The notes: generated from the letters alone by a model not told the origin. Positions 35,800-46,309 are shown, counted from the stretch's first letter. The stretch is 64,000 bases of DNA from Marinomonas sp. CT5 (GCF_018336975.1 NZ_CP025572.1:3744930-3808929); one strand, 5' to 3'. Numbers and translations: made by a program.

Positions 35800-37290
35800 T
35801 TAAGACGGAAAAGAGAAACTCTTACCTTCACGAACACCCGCCGAAGGCCAACGTTGAGTGATGGTTTTACGTTTGGTATAAAAGCGCACAGCGTCAGGAC
35901 CGTAAGCGTGTAAATCCCCAAACAAAGAACGCTTCCAGCCACCAAAGCTGTGATAAGCCACTGGTACAGGTAACGGCACATTTATCCCCACCATGCCGAC
36001 CTCAATATTATCGGAGAAGTAACGCGCGGCTTCGCCATCACGGGTAAAAATACAAGTACCGTTACCATACTCATGATCGTTAATTAGAGTCATGGCTTCT
36101 TCCATAGTGTCTACTCGCACTACTTGCAAAACCGGACCAAAAATCTCTTGTTGGTAGCTTTCCATGTCTTTCGTTACGTTATCAATTAACGTCGCCCCGA
36201 CAAAGAAACCATTTTCATAACCAGACACTTGCGGCTGGCGGCCATCAACAACCACTTTCGCCCCTTGGGACTCAGCACTGTCAATAAAACCTAGTACTTT
36301 GTCTTTATGCTCTTTGGTAATCACTGGACCAAAATCATTAGATTTGTCTGAACATTCACCCACTTTTAATGGCTTCATTGCTTCTGCCATTTTCTCGACC
36401 AATGCATCACCCGCCGCTTTCCCTACAGCCACAGCAACAGACAATGCCATACAACGCTCACCAGACGAACCAAAGGCAGCGCCAAGCAACTGACTCACTA
36501 CGTTGTCCATATCGGCATCTGGCATCACAATGGCATGGTTTTTCGCTCCACCTAATGCTTGGCAACGCTTGCCATTAGCACTGGCTTTACTGTAAATGTA
36601 TTCCGCAATCGGCGTGGACCCAACAAAACTTACCGCTTTAACTCGCTTATCTTCCAACAAGGTATCCACGGCAACTTTATCGCCATTTACCACGTTAAAC
36701 ACGCCCGCAGGCAAACCGGCCTCATGCAACAATTCGCCAATAAAAATAGCCGTACTTGGATCTCGTTCAGAAGGCTTCAAAACAAAGGTATTGCCACACA
36801 CAATTGCCATTGGGAACATCCACAAAGGCACCATAGCGGGGAAGTTAAACGGTGTAATACCAGCCACAACACCAAGAGGCTGGAACTCACTCCAAGAGTC
36901 GATATTAGGACCGACATTTTTGCTAAACTCGCCTTTCAATAACTCAGGCGCACCACAAGCGTACTCAACATTTTCAATACCACGCTGCAACTCACCCGCA
37001 GCATCGTGGCAAATTTTGCCATGCTCAGCTCCGATCAGTTCGCAAATCTTATCTGCATTTTTTTCCAACAAAGCTTTGTAATTAAACATAATACGAGCAC
37101 GCTTTAATGGTGGAGTATTACGCCATTCTGGATACGCAGCTTGAGCGACAGCAATTGCTTCTTCGACTGTATCACGAGAGGCGATGGCCACTTTTTTTGC
37201 TACCGCACCAGTGGCTGGATTAAACACCTCTTGGGTACGCTCAGCTTGCTCTGAATGTTTACCGCCGATCAAGTGTCCGATAATTTCCAT
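35800..37290 (-). CDS. mmsA: CoA-acylating methylmalonate-semialdehyde dehydrogenase
   Basis: About 496 residues from the ATG at 37290 (GGAGTACTC upstream; the frame is open to 37338). The aldehyde dehydrogenase fold has ITPFNFPAMVPLWMFPMAIV, KPSERDPST, VSFVGSTPIAEYIY, QALGGAKNHAIV and the catalytic Cys in SGERCMALSV, the pattern typical of MmsA/IolA. The product is propionyl-CoA (or acetyl-CoA from malonate semialdehyde). It acts in valine, thymine or inositol degradation. Divergent from the LysR gene, which probably regulates it. No mmsB nearby. Confidence 0.92.
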   Translation of the reverse strand: MEIIGHLIGGKHSEQAERTQEVFNPATGAVAKKVAIASRDTVEEAIAVAQAAYPEWRNTPPLKRARIMFNYKALLEKNADKICELIGAEHGKICHDAAGELQRGIENVEYACGAPELLKGEFSKNVGPNIDSWSEFQPLGVVAGITPFNFPAMVPLWMFPMAIVCGNTFVLKPSERDPSTAIFIGELLHEAGLPAGVFNVVNGDKVAVDTLLEDKRVKAVSFVGSTPIAEYIYSKASANGKRCQALGGAKNHAIVMPDADMDNVVSQLLGAAFGSSGERCMALSVAVAVGKAAGDALVEKMAEAMKPLKVGECSDKSNDFGPVITKEHKDKVLGFIDSAESQGAKVVVDGRQPQVSGYENGFFVGATLIDNVTKDMESYQQEIFGPVLQVVRVDTMEEAMTLINDHEYGNGTCIFTRDGEAARYFSDNIEVGMVGINVPLPVPVAYHSFGGWKRSLFGDLHAYGPDAVRFYTKRKTITQRWPSAGVREGKSFSFPS

Positions 37291-37468
37291 GAGTACTCCA
37301 TAATAGTCATTCAAAAAGGGCCATTGGCATTGTTGCAACAGAATACAAAGTCACATCAATGACAAGCATTGACTCTACTATGCCAAGAGTAATAGATTAT
37401 AAAAAGTCGAATCTATTAACGCTTAGTTAATCTTTTACTTAACTAAGTTTCCTAAGGCAGGATAAAGA

Positions 37469-38377
37469 ATGAACCAATTTCAAAGTCAGGTGAGTGATGC
37501 CGATCTGCGTATTTTGCGGATTTATCGAACAGTCGTGGAATGTGGTGGATTCTCTGCCGCTGAGGTGGAGCTAAACATCAGTCGCGCCGCCATTAGTATT
37601 GCTATCTCCGACTTAGAAACTCGCTTAGGCTTTCGCCTATGCCAACGAGGTCGCTCTGGTTTTTCACTGACTAACGAAGGCAGTAAAGTATACGATTTCA
37701 CCCTGCAACTGCTTTCTTCTATCGAAGACTTCAGAACCAATATCAATGCCCTACACCAGCATTTAAAAGGGGAGCTAAATATTGGTATTACCGACAACCT
37801 TGTTACCCTACCGCATACTCGAATTACCAGAACATTAGCCAGTCTAAAAGACAAAGGTCCGCAAGTGACGATTAATATTCGAATGATTCCACCGACTGAT
37901 GTAGAAAGAGGTGTGTTGGATGGCCGCTTACATGTTGGTATCGTGCCAGATTTGAAAATACTCAGCGGCTTAGAGTATCACCATCTTTATGAAGAAGAGT
38001 CCAAGCTCTATTGCAGTGATACGCATCCATTATTCCCTGTTAGTAATCATCAATTATCCAAAAATAAACTCAAAGACTTTGATGCCGTACTACCCGCCTA
38101 TGCACAAACTCCTGACATAAAAGCCCAACATCAACCTTTAACCGCCAGTGCAACAGCCACGGATAGAGAAGGAATCTCCTTCCTTATCTTAACAGGACGT
38201 TATATTGGATTCTTACCCGATCATGTAGCGGAACGTTGGGTTAGAGACGGACGTATGCGTGCTATCCTTCCTGATGAATGTCACTACATTACTCAGTTCT
38301 CTGCGATTACCCGAAAAGGTGCCCGAGCCAATTTAATTTTGGAAACATTCTTAGCCGAACTCGAAAAAACATATTAA
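37469..38377 (+). CDS. LysR-family transcriptional regulator, divergent to mmsA
   Basis: 302 residues; HTH at about 12-70 (FSAAEVELNISRAAISIAISDLET) and an effector domain from about 95. Divergent orientation with mmsA over a 178-base gap suggests it controls that gene. AGGCAGGATAAAGA precedes the ATG. Confidence 0.9.
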   Translation: MNQFQSQVSDADLRILRIYRTVVECGGFSAAEVELNISRAAISIAISDLETRLGFRLCQRGRSGFSLTNEGSKVYDFTLQLLSSIEDFRTNINALHQHLKGELNIGITDNLVTLPHTRITRTLASLKDKGPQVTINIRMIPPTDVERGVLDGRLHVGIVPDLKILSGLEYHHLYEEESKLYCSDTHPLFPVSNHQLSKNKLKDFDAVLPAYAQTPDIKAQHQPLTASATATDREGISFLILTGRYIGFLPDHVAERWVRDGRMRAILPDECHYITQFSAITRKGARANLILETFLAELEKTY

Positions 38378-38398
38378 ATAGAATATAAATCATAGGCT

Positions 38399-38423
38399 AA
38401 GATATTCTAAAGAAGAATATCTT
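38399..38423 (+). terminator. Hairpin after the LysR gene
   Basis: A 10-bp perfect stem AAGATATTCT/AGAATATCTT (38399-38408 with 38414-38423), loop AAAGA, followed by T-rich sequence. An AT-rich, moderate terminator. Confidence 0.6.
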
Positions 38424-38510
38424 TAATATATATTTAAAAGTTTATATCCCAAGCATAGAGATATAAAATGGATTCATCTAAGTATTTTCTTTATCTTTAC
38501 GGAGTAATCA

Positions 38511-39623
38511 ATGAATCCCCAAAAACGTATTAGTACGATTATTGGTTTGGCACTCACTGCCTCGATAATGCTAGCTGGCTGCTCGTCGAACGAAGACGAC
38601 GTAGTCGTTGAAAAAGAAATTATCCGACCCGTCAAATTAATCACTATCGAAGCGACCGATTCAATCAATATCCGCCGCTTTCCCGCTGAGTTAAAAGCCA
38701 GTGAAGAGGCCGATATCGCCTTCCGTGTTGGTGGACAATTAATGAAGGTCAATGTGGTTGCAGGACAACGAGTTCAAAAAGGCGAGTTACTGGCCGTGCT
38801 TGATCCAACCGACTTCAAACTTCAAGTGGAACTCGCTCAAGCAAACCAAAACCTTGCTGAAGCTCAATTCAAACGTATTAAAAACTTGTTGCGCCAAGAC
38901 GCCACCACTCAATCTCAATACGATTCGACAAAAGCAACTTTAGATCAAGCTAACAACGCCTTACAGACAGCAAAAAACCAACTCAAATACACTAAGGTTT
39001 ACGCACCGTTTAAAGGGGTTATCTCTTCCGTTGCCATTGAAAACTTCCAATACATCAGTGCAACGGCGCCGATCATGCACATGCAGAATATTGACGATTT
39101 GGATGTTGAGTTTCAAGTGCCAGAAAGTCTAGTCGTTAGCATTCGTTCCACGAAGTCCGATTACCAAGCAAATGTTGTTGTAGACGTGGCGCCAGACGAA
39201 AAACTATCTGGTGTGTACAAAGAGCACAATACCACTCCTAATCAAACCACCATGGCTTATGATGTATCACTACGCCTGATTCGTAACAGCAAATCAGAAC
39301 ATACTTTGCTCCCAGGCATGACCGCCAACGTCGATATCGATCTTAGTCGTCTTTTAGGGGCTAACAGACACATAGTAATTCCCGTTGAAGCCGTCATGCG
39401 TCATGAAAATACGGAAACAGGCCAATCTAACAGCACAGTCTGGGTATTTAACAAAGACACAGGCAAAGTGAGCTCACGTATCGTGACACTGGGAACCTTA
39501 CAGGGCAATAAAATCGAAATTACTTCAGGGCTTGAAGCGGGTGATCAAGTGGTTGCCGCCGGTGTAAGTAGCCTAACTGAATCTATGCATGTTCGCCCTT
39601 GGACACGTGAGCGAGGCCTATAA
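38511..39623 (+). CDS. RND efflux periplasmic adaptor (membrane fusion protein)
   Basis: 370 residues. A lipoprotein signal (LAGC, Cys near residue 24) gives a lipid-anchored periplasmic protein. HlyD/AcrA-type order: a beta-barrel start FRVGGQLMKVNVVAGQRVQKGELLAVLDP (biotinyl-lipoyl half), an alpha-hairpin (QVELAQANQNLAEAQFKRI), the second lipoyl half (YTKVYAPFKGVIS) and a barrel/proximal domain. It links the inner-membrane pump to an outer-membrane channel, for which no gene is present here. Ends TAATG, overlapping the pump gene by one base. Confidence 0.93.
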   Translation: MNPQKRISTIIGLALTASIMLAGCSSNEDDVVVEKEIIRPVKLITIEATDSINIRRFPAELKASEEADIAFRVGGQLMKVNVVAGQRVQKGELLAVLDPTDFKLQVELAQANQNLAEAQFKRIKNLLRQDATTQSQYDSTKATLDQANNALQTAKNQLKYTKVYAPFKGVISSVAIENFQYISATAPIMHMQNIDDLDVEFQVPESLVVSIRSTKSDYQANVVVDVAPDEKLSGVYKEHNTTPNQTTMAYDVSLRLIRNSKSEHTLLPGMTANVDIDLSRLLGANRHIVIPVEAVMRHENTETGQSNSTVWVFNKDTGKVSSRIVTLGTLQGNKIEITSGLEAGDQVVAAGVSSLTESMHVRPWTRERGL

Positions 39624-42600
39624 TGGATATTGCGGCTTATTTTATTCAACGCAAAGTAACAAGCTGGATGGTAACCCTGATCCTCTTAGTCGGCGGTACT
39701 TTGGCGTTTACCAACCTTGGTCAATTAGAAGACCCTGAATTCACTATTAAAGATGCATTAATCATCACTCAATACCCCGGTGCTTCACCAGAGCAGGTAG
39801 AAGAGGAAGTCACTTACCCAATTGAAACAGAGCTACAGAACTTGCCCTATGTGGATAAAATCACTTCCACCTCCAAAGCGGGCTATTCAAAAGTTCAGTT
39901 AACCATCAAAGATACTTATCGAGCCAAAGAGCTGAAGCAAATTTGGGATGAAGTTCGCAAGAAGATCCGCGATATTCAAGGCCAATTTCCTAGCGGTGTA
40001 GCAAAGCCAATGGTGTTAGACGACTTTGGTGATGTATACGGCGTGATGCTGGCGATCAATGGTGAAGGCTACCCGTACAAAGACCTTAAAAATTATGTAG
40101 ATTACATAAAACGTGAGCTGGTCTTGGTCGATGGCGTTGCGAAAGTGACCGTGGCTGCCGAGCAAAACGAGCAAGTCACCATTGAAATTTCTCGCTCTAA
40201 AATGGCCAATATGGGCATTGCTCCAAGCCAACTAGAAAGCTTGCTCGCCAATCAAAACAGCGTTTCTAATGCAGGCCGAGTAAAAGTAGGCAGTGAGTAC
40301 ATTCGTATCAGCCCTACAGGAGAGTTCAAAGACATTTCTGAACTTGAAAACCTGATTGTAGGCACCCCAACCGATGGTAATCTAATTCGTCTTCGTGATG
40401 TTGCCACGGTGAAACGTGAATATGTTGAACCACAAACGCACATTGTTGACTTCAACGGCGCCAAGTCGCTATTACTTGGAATCTCATTCTCGGCCAACGT
40501 CAACGTAGTAAAAATTGGCGAAGCATTAGAAAAGCGCATTGAAGAGCTACGATACCAACAGCCTGTTGGTCTTAATATGGAACCCATTTACTTTCAATCG
40601 AAAGAAGTGGAACGTTCCGTATCGAACTTCTTGCTCAACTTAGTAGAAGCCGTTGGGATTGTTATCCTAGTGCTTCTGGTTTTCATGGGCATTCGTTCTG
40701 GTATTTTGATTGGTATCATTCTTCTGTTGACCATTCTTGGCACCTTCATTGCCATGGATTACTTCCATATCAACTTACAACGAATCTCCTTAGGTGGCTT
40801 AATTATCGCACTGGGGATGCTGGTGGATAATGCCATCGTGGTAACCGAAGGCGTACTCATTGGCATGCAAAGAGGTTTAACCAAACTGCAAGCCGCCAGT
40901 GCGGTGGTAAAACAAACCAAATGGCCACTTTTAGGCGCAACAGTCATTGCCGTCACCGCATTTGCTCCGATTGGTTTGTCTCCTGACTCGGTAGGGGAAT
41001 TCGTTGGCTCACTGTTTTATGTCTTGTTGATTTCATTGCTATTAAGCTGGATCACGGCCATTACACTCACGCCTTTTTTCTGCGATTTGTTCTTTAAAGA
41101 AAGCATCGAAAAAGGTGGCTCTGATAATGAACCAACAGACCCATATCGAGGCTTTATCTTTACCGGTTATAAATGGTTATTGGATAAAGCCATGCATTAC
41201 CGCTGGATTACTGTGATTCTGTTGGTTGGAAGTTTATTTACGGCAGGTTGGGCATTCCAATTTGTGAAACAATCATTTTTTCCACCTTCAACTACGCCTA
41301 TGTTCTACATGGACATTCAGCTACCTGAAGGGACGCATATCGATAGCACATATGAAACGGTTAAGCGGATTGAAAGTGATCTACTTAAAGACGATCGTAT
41401 CAACTATGTGACGTCGACAACCGGGCAAGGCGCGCTGCGCTTCATGCTGACTTACAATGCCACTCAACCGAATTCAAGTTACGCTCAGTTCATCATTCGT
41501 ACTAAGAGCACAGAAGTAATACCAGGCTTACTGAAAGACTTGTATTACAAAATGCAGGAAGAGTATCCGGAACTGGAAGTCAAACTAGAACGCCTACAAT
41601 TAGGACCAGCAAGTGGCGCAAAACTGGAAGCGCGTGTAAGTGGCCCTAACCCAGAAAAACTGCGTCAAATCAGCGCTCAAATCCAAGAGATTTATCGTGC
41701 CGATGGTGGTCTTGAAAATATCAAAGATAACTGGCGTCAACCGGTGAAAGTCCTTCGCCCTATCTTTAATGATGCTCAAGCCAGACGCCTTGGAATCAGT
41801 AAAAAAGAATTGGATGATGTTCTATTAACCAACTTCACAGGCTCTAAGATCGGCCTATATCGTGAAGGCACGGACCTGCTACCCATTGTTCGAATCGCTC
41901 CGGAAAGTGAACGGGTATCTATCGATCAGATCCGCGACTTGCAAATTTATAGCCCGGCATCTGGTTCCTATGTGACTCTTTCAACACTGGTTTCTGGATT
42001 TGAAACCGTTTGGGAAGATCCAATCATTGAACGTCGTGATCGTAAACGTACCATTACTGTGATGGCAGATCCTAAGATTTTGGGAGATGAAACCGCCATG
42101 GCAATTTTCTCTCGAACTCGTGGTGCCATCGAAGCGATTCATTTACCACCAGGTTACGCTTTAGATTGGGGTGGCGAGTACGAAAGCAGTACCGATGCGC
42201 AGGCCAACATATTCAAAGCCTTGCCTATGGGCTACCTGTTCATGTTTATCATCACCATATTGCTGTTTAACTCCATTCGTGTGCCACTGACCATTTGGTT
42301 CTGTGTGCCACTGGCTTTGATAGGGGTGTCAACAGGACTATTGATGATGAACTCAGCGTTCAGCTTTATGGCATTACTTGGTTTCTTGAGTTTATCTGGT
42401 ATGACGGTGAAAAACGGTATTGTGCTGGCCGACCAAATTAACTACGAACTAGAGCAAGGTACTGAAAAATATGAAGCCATCTTCAATTCAGCCGTAAGCC
42501 GTGTTCGTCCTGTTTGTATGGCCGCGATCACCACAATACTTGGCATGGTACCATTGCTTTATGATGCTTTCTTTGAAGGCATGGCCGTGGTTATTTCCTT

Positions 42601-42700
42601 CGGCTTAGGCTTTGCAACCATACTGACACTGATCGCAGTCCCTGTGTTTTACACCATATTATTCCGAGTCAAATATCGTCACCATGAAGACTTTGAATAA
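39623..42700 (+). CDS. RND-family efflux pump inner-membrane transporter
   Basis: A 1025-residue RND transporter. First TM near residues 12-30, then a periplasmic domain, the TM4 proton-relay Asp (LGMLVDNAIVVTEG), second-half TMs including FMALLGFLSLSGMTVKNGIVLADQ, and a repeated two-half organisation (periplasmic loops at about 35-330 and 550-860). It resembles the HAE-1-like multidrug group, with proton-coupled export. Adaptor upstream; no outer-membrane factor adjacent. Ends at a hairpin. Confidence 0.93.
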   Translation: MDIAAYFIQRKVTSWMVTLILLVGGTLAFTNLGQLEDPEFTIKDALIITQYPGASPEQVEEEVTYPIETELQNLPYVDKITSTSKAGYSKVQLTIKDTYRAKELKQIWDEVRKKIRDIQGQFPSGVAKPMVLDDFGDVYGVMLAINGEGYPYKDLKNYVDYIKRELVLVDGVAKVTVAAEQNEQVTIEISRSKMANMGIAPSQLESLLANQNSVSNAGRVKVGSEYIRISPTGEFKDISELENLIVGTPTDGNLIRLRDVATVKREYVEPQTHIVDFNGAKSLLLGISFSANVNVVKIGEALEKRIEELRYQQPVGLNMEPIYFQSKEVERSVSNFLLNLVEAVGIVILVLLVFMGIRSGILIGIILLLTILGTFIAMDYFHINLQRISLGGLIIALGMLVDNAIVVTEGVLIGMQRGLTKLQAASAVVKQTKWPLLGATVIAVTAFAPIGLSPDSVGEFVGSLFYVLLISLLLSWITAITLTPFFCDLFFKESIEKGGSDNEPTDPYRGFIFTGYKWLLDKAMHYRWITVILLVGSLFTAGWAFQFVKQSFFPPSTTPMFYMDIQLPEGTHIDSTYETVKRIESDLLKDDRINYVTSTTGQGALRFMLTYNATQPNSSYAQFIIRTKSTEVIPGLLKDLYYKMQEEYPELEVKLERLQLGPASGAKLEARVSGPNPEKLRQISAQIQEIYRADGGLENIKDNWRQPVKVLRPIFNDAQARRLGISKKELDDVLLTNFTGSKIGLYREGTDLLPIVRIAPESERVSIDQIRDLQIYSPASGSYVTLSTLVSGFETVWEDPIIERRDRKRTITVMADPKILGDETAMAIFSRTRGAIEAIHLPPGYALDWGGEYESSTDAQANIFKALPMGYLFMFIITILLFNSIRVPLTIWFCVPLALIGVSTGLLMMNSAFSFMALLGFLSLSGMTVKNGIVLADQINYELEQGTEKYEAIFNSAVSRVRPVCMAAITTILGMVPLLYDAFFEGMAVVISFGLGFATILTLIAVPVFYTILFRVKYRHHEDFE

Positions 42701-42751
42701 TACTTTTGAAAAGCCCCTTTAAATAATAAGGAAACCTTGCATTTCGGGAAT

Positions 42752-42786
42752 AGAGTCTTATCTCATTGATAAGACTCTTATTTTAA
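42752..42786 (+). terminator. Terminator after the RND pump gene
   Basis: An 11-bp perfect stem AGAGTCTTATC/GATAAGACTCT (42752-42762 with 42768-42778), loop TCATT, then TATTTT. Confidence 0.8.
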
Positions 42787-42811
42787 ATCTATTTATAATA
42801 TTGAGAGTATC

Positions 42812-43792
42812 ATGCATTTAGACGACATCTTAAAACTAGATATTAAGTTACTCGTCGCCTTCGTCACTATCATGGAAGAAGGCAGTGTATCTCGCGCTGC
42901 AGAAAGGCTTGGAGTGACGCAACCCGCGCTCAGCAAGAGTTTACAGCGGCTAAGAGAGTTATTTAAAGACTCTCTTTTCACTCGCCAAGCGTATGGTCTC
43001 AGCCCTACAGCGCGAGCCTCTGAATTACACGACCTCATTCAGCCTATTTTAAACTCTCTTTCTGAATTAATGAGTCCAAACTCTCTAGACCTAAAAAATC
43101 TAGATCGACGCATTAAGCTACGTGTAGGAGAAGGAGACTTAGAAAACTTTATCGAGCCACTACTGGCTTCACTACAATATCAAGCCCCTGGTATGCGATT
43201 AGCCATAAGCTCATGGGGTGATTACAGTCTAGATGAACTCGTTTCTGGCAATGTCGATCTTGGCATTATGCGCATTAATGATACGCCCAGTAATGTTCGC
43301 AGTAAGTTAATTGGCTATATGGAAGCCTGCATTATCTTGAGTGAGGCCCACCCGCTTTATCACAAAGATGAATTAACCGTAACCGAGCTACTGTCTCATA
43401 AAGTGGTTACCCATCATTTGCATAACAATCGAGATAGCACCTTTTTTAAAACAGAACAAAAGCTTAAACAGCAAGGGCATTTCATTCAACCAGATTTAGA
43501 GACTGATAGCCTAATGGTAGCGATGCAAGCCGTAAAAAGAGGCATGGCATTGGTTGCTTCCCGTTCAATTGGTGACTTATTTTTACAAGTAATGTGCGAA
43601 AAAGCCCACTTCTATCCAGTAAAACTATTACCTATTCCAAAAGAAGTTTTGGAGCTGGATGACTACAGTGGTCGACACCCCATTCACATTTTCTGGCATG
43701 AACGTTTTAATAATGACCTGGCCCATCGTTGGCTGAGAGAACAAATCATTTATTTTATGCGTGAATCTCCTTGGATGCACTTACCCGACTAA
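42812..43792 (+). CDS. LysR-family transcriptional regulator
   Basis: 326 residues. HTH at about residues 10-68 (VSRAAERLGVTQPALSKSLQRLRE) and a NodD/LeuO-type effector domain. Lies downstream of the RND genes on the same strand; its target is not shown. GAGAGTATC precedes the ATG. Confidence 0.9.
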   Translation: MHLDDILKLDIKLLVAFVTIMEEGSVSRAAERLGVTQPALSKSLQRLRELFKDSLFTRQAYGLSPTARASELHDLIQPILNSLSELMSPNSLDLKNLDRRIKLRVGEGDLENFIEPLLASLQYQAPGMRLAISSWGDYSLDELVSGNVDLGIMRINDTPSNVRSKLIGYMEACIILSEAHPLYHKDELTVTELLSHKVVTHHLHNNRDSTFFKTEQKLKQQGHFIQPDLETDSLMVAMQAVKRGMALVASRSIGDLFLQVMCEKAHFYPVKLLPIPKEVLELDDYSGRHPIHIFWHERFNNDLAHRWLREQIIYFMRESPWMHLPD

Positions 43793-43810
43793 CTCGATAA
43801 CGGCTAATTA

Positions 43811-44038
43811 TTAGCCGTTAATATCATCACGTTCAGCCTTAATCCAATCGAATCGTGGAATACTCTCACCATTAATTTCAACGGATTCTTGAAACATACT
43901 TAGCGGCCTTGCCCACCAGCCAAACTCGCCATATAAGGCTTGATAAATCACCAGTTCTTCTTCCGTTTCACTGTGCTTTGCCACTCGCTCCACCCAATAA
44001 AGTGCGCCTTTATAATGCTGATAAACGCCTGACTTCAT
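43811..44038 (-). CDS. DUF1653-family protein
   Basis: 75 residues from the ATG at 44038 (GGAGGTTTTGCAT upstream; the frame is open to 44083). The DUF1653 pattern is clear: [48 protein letters not shown], which I name in pieces as YxHYKG, [14 protein letters not shown] and WARPLxMF. A small soluble protein of unknown function. Confidence 0.88.
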   Translation of the reverse strand: MKSGVYQHYKGALYWVERVAKHSETEEELVIYQALYGEFGWWARPLSMFQESVEINGESIPRFDWIKAERDDING

Positions 44039-44193
44039 ATGCAAAACCTCCAAACTTTTAAAAATCCGACCACAATTAGCCAATATCCAGAAAAATCTGT
44101 CGCTAATACGAAAGTTACTATCTTACGTGCCTTACTTAACTCGGCAATAATACGTCACTATCAATGCTCTCATTCATTTTTCAGGAATTCTTT

Positions 44194-45207
44194 ATGTATC
44201 TAGTACGACCAGTCGATTTTGCCGATCTTCCCGCGCTGGAACGTCTTGCTCAACAGGCGGGTATTGGTATTACAAACTTCCCTGCAAACAGAGAGCGTCT
44301 AAACGATAAAATCGCTTCTTCCCGTCGCTCCTTTCAAACCGATGTGGTGCAACCAGGCAATGAATCCTACTTGTTTGTGTTAGTGGATACCAGCAATGAT
44401 CAAATCGTTGGTTGTTGTGGTATTGATGCCATGGTCGGAGTAGACACCCCCTTTTATAGCTATCGAATAGATGAAGTGGTTCATGCATCGCCACAGTTAC
44501 AAATTCACAATCGCATTCCGGCTCTTTTCTTATGCCATGACTACAGCGGAACCAGTCGCCTAATCGCCCTAGTGGTCGACAAAGCACATCAAAACCCTAT
44601 TGCCATGTCGTTATTGTCTAGGGCACGTCTGCTATTCATCGCGCGTTACCCTGAACGTTTTACTAAACGATTATTCGCCGAACTACGCGGTGAAAGTGAC
44701 AAACACGGTTACTCCGCGTTTTGGGATGCCTTGGGTAAACACTTTTTTACCATGGACTTCAAAAAAGCCGACTATCTTTCAGGAGTGAGTAATAAAAACT
44801 TTATCGCGGAATTAATGCCACGTTATCCCATTTATGTACCCACCCTACCAGAAGCCGCCCAAGAAGCCATTGGGGTTATACATGAAAATTCTGGGCAAAG
44901 TGCAGACATTTTATTAGAGGAAGGTTTTGAGTTCCGAGGTTATGTGGACATCTTTGATGCGGGTCCAAGCATTGAAGCCAGAACAGAAAACCTGCATACC
45001 ATCAGCCATCAACAAACAGGCAAAGCACTGACTTTAACGGAAGCATCCAAAGGCGCAATGCACCTAATTGCAACAGGACATTTGGAAAACTTCAGAGTTA
45101 CAGCCGCACCAGCCGAGCCCCAAGTCGCTGGTTTGGCACTAGAAAAGTCGCCACAAGAGCGATTAGGAATTTCATCCGGTAAGCGTATCCAGTGGGTCGC
45201 ACTATAA
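44194..45207 (+). CDS. aruF: Arginine N-succinyltransferase, first subunit (AruF type)
   Basis: 338 residues from the ATG at 44194 (AGGAATTCTTT upstream; the frame is open to 44164). The AstA family pattern is clear: MYLVRPVDFADLPALERLAQQAGIGITNFP at the N-terminus, the FAELRGESDKHGYSAFWDALGKHFF segment, and IAELMPRYPIYVPTLPEAAQEAIG. It catalyses succinyl-CoA + arginine, the first step of the AST pathway. Pseudomonads have two related subunits, AruF and AruG, and this is the first of the pair. Position alone decides which is which here. Followed by aruG after 61 bases. Confidence 0.9.
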   Translation: MYLVRPVDFADLPALERLAQQAGIGITNFPANRERLNDKIASSRRSFQTDVVQPGNESYLFVLVDTSNDQIVGCCGIDAMVGVDTPFYSYRIDEVVHASPQLQIHNRIPALFLCHDYSGTSRLIALVVDKAHQNPIAMSLLSRARLLFIARYPERFTKRLFAELRGESDKHGYSAFWDALGKHFFTMDFKKADYLSGVSNKNFIAELMPRYPIYVPTLPEAAQEAIGVIHENSGQSADILLEEGFEFRGYVDIFDAGPSIEARTENLHTISHQQTGKALTLTEASKGAMHLIATGHLENFRVTAAPAEPQVAGLALEKSPQERLGISSGKRIQWVAL

Positions 45208-45268
45208 ACAATGAACAACGCCACATAATTTTCAGGTGGTTCAAATTTAATACAAGAGGAACACCATC

Positions 45269-46309
45269 ATGATGGTCATACGCCCTATTTCTCAAAATGA
45301 CCTAAAGTCACTTTATCGACTGGCTGAAAAAACGGGGATTGGTTTTACCTCTTTAGTCTCTGACGAAGCCATTCTCAAGAAAAAGATCGACGGCGCCGTA
45401 CGTTCTTTTAACAAAGAGAACATCACCAAGCCCCATAACGAAGATTACTTAATGGTGCTAGAAGACACTGTAACAGGTGACATAGTCGGCACCTGCGGAA
45501 TGCTAGCAACTGTTGGTTTAGATGAGCCATTTTACAGTTATCACCTAGGAACCATCACACATGCCTCTCGTGAACTGGGTGTACATAACGCGATTCCTAC
45601 TCTGATTCTGAATAATGACTTCACCGGATGCAGTGAAATCTGCACCTTATTTCTAGAAGAAGAGTACCGACACTCAAAAAACGGCCAGTTACTGTCTAAA
45701 GCACGTTTTATGTTCATGGCACAATTTCCGGAACGTTTTACAGAAAAAGTCTTTGCTGAAATGCGCGGCGTGAGTGATGAAAACGGTGTTTCTCCTTTAT
45801 GGGAAAGTCTTGGACGTCACTTTTTCTCAATCGACTTTAAAGAAGCCGATGAGCTCACCTCGCAGGGCAACAAACAGTTTATTGCTGAGTTGATGCCCAA
45901 CAACCCTGTGTACGTCAACTTGCTTCCACCGGCCGCTCGTGAGGTCTTGGGAGAAGTTCATAAAAACACCGCGCCAGCGCGTCGCCTATTAGAACAAGAA
46001 GGCTTCCGCTACGAAAACTATGTCGACATTTTTGATGGCGGCCCGAGCCTAGAAGCTCGTGTGCAAGACATCCGCGCCGTGCGTGAAAGCCGGCTTTGCC
46101 TTGCTAACATAGGTCAACCTAAAGGCATTGGTGAGGGTAACTACTATCTTGTCTCAAATGCGAAAGTAAAAGACTTTCGCTGCATTTTGATCCAACGATC
46201 TACTCCGCCCGGCAGTGCCATGACATTGACCCAAGAAGAAGCGGACACCCTCTGCATCACAAACAAAGAACCCGTTCGAATCGTGGAACTATCGCCCTAT
46301 TCAAGGTAA
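45269..46309 (+). CDS. aruG: Arginine N-succinyltransferase, second subunit (AruG/AstA type)
   Basis: 346 residues, AstA family. Motifs: LVSDEAILKKKIDGAVRSF region, HASRELGVHNAIPTL, MRGVSDENGVSPLWESLGRHFF and AELMPNNPVYVNLLPPAAREVLG, then DIFDGGPSLEARV. It keeps the family's conserved central blocks more fully than the upstream subunit. GAGGAACACCATC precedes the ATG at 45269 (ATG 45272 is a close alternative). Part of the aru/ast operon. Confidence 0.92.
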   Translation: MMVIRPISQNDLKSLYRLAEKTGIGFTSLVSDEAILKKKIDGAVRSFNKENITKPHNEDYLMVLEDTVTGDIVGTCGMLATVGLDEPFYSYHLGTITHASRELGVHNAIPTLILNNDFTGCSEICTLFLEEEYRHSKNGQLLSKARFMFMAQFPERFTEKVFAEMRGVSDENGVSPLWESLGRHFFSIDFKEADELTSQGNKQFIAELMPNNPVYVNLLPPAAREVLGEVHKNTAPARRLLEQEGFRYENYVDIFDGGPSLEARVQDIRAVRESRLCLANIGQPKGIGEGNYYLVSNAKVKDFRCILIQRSTPPGSAMTLTQEEADTLCITNKEPVRIVELSPYSR

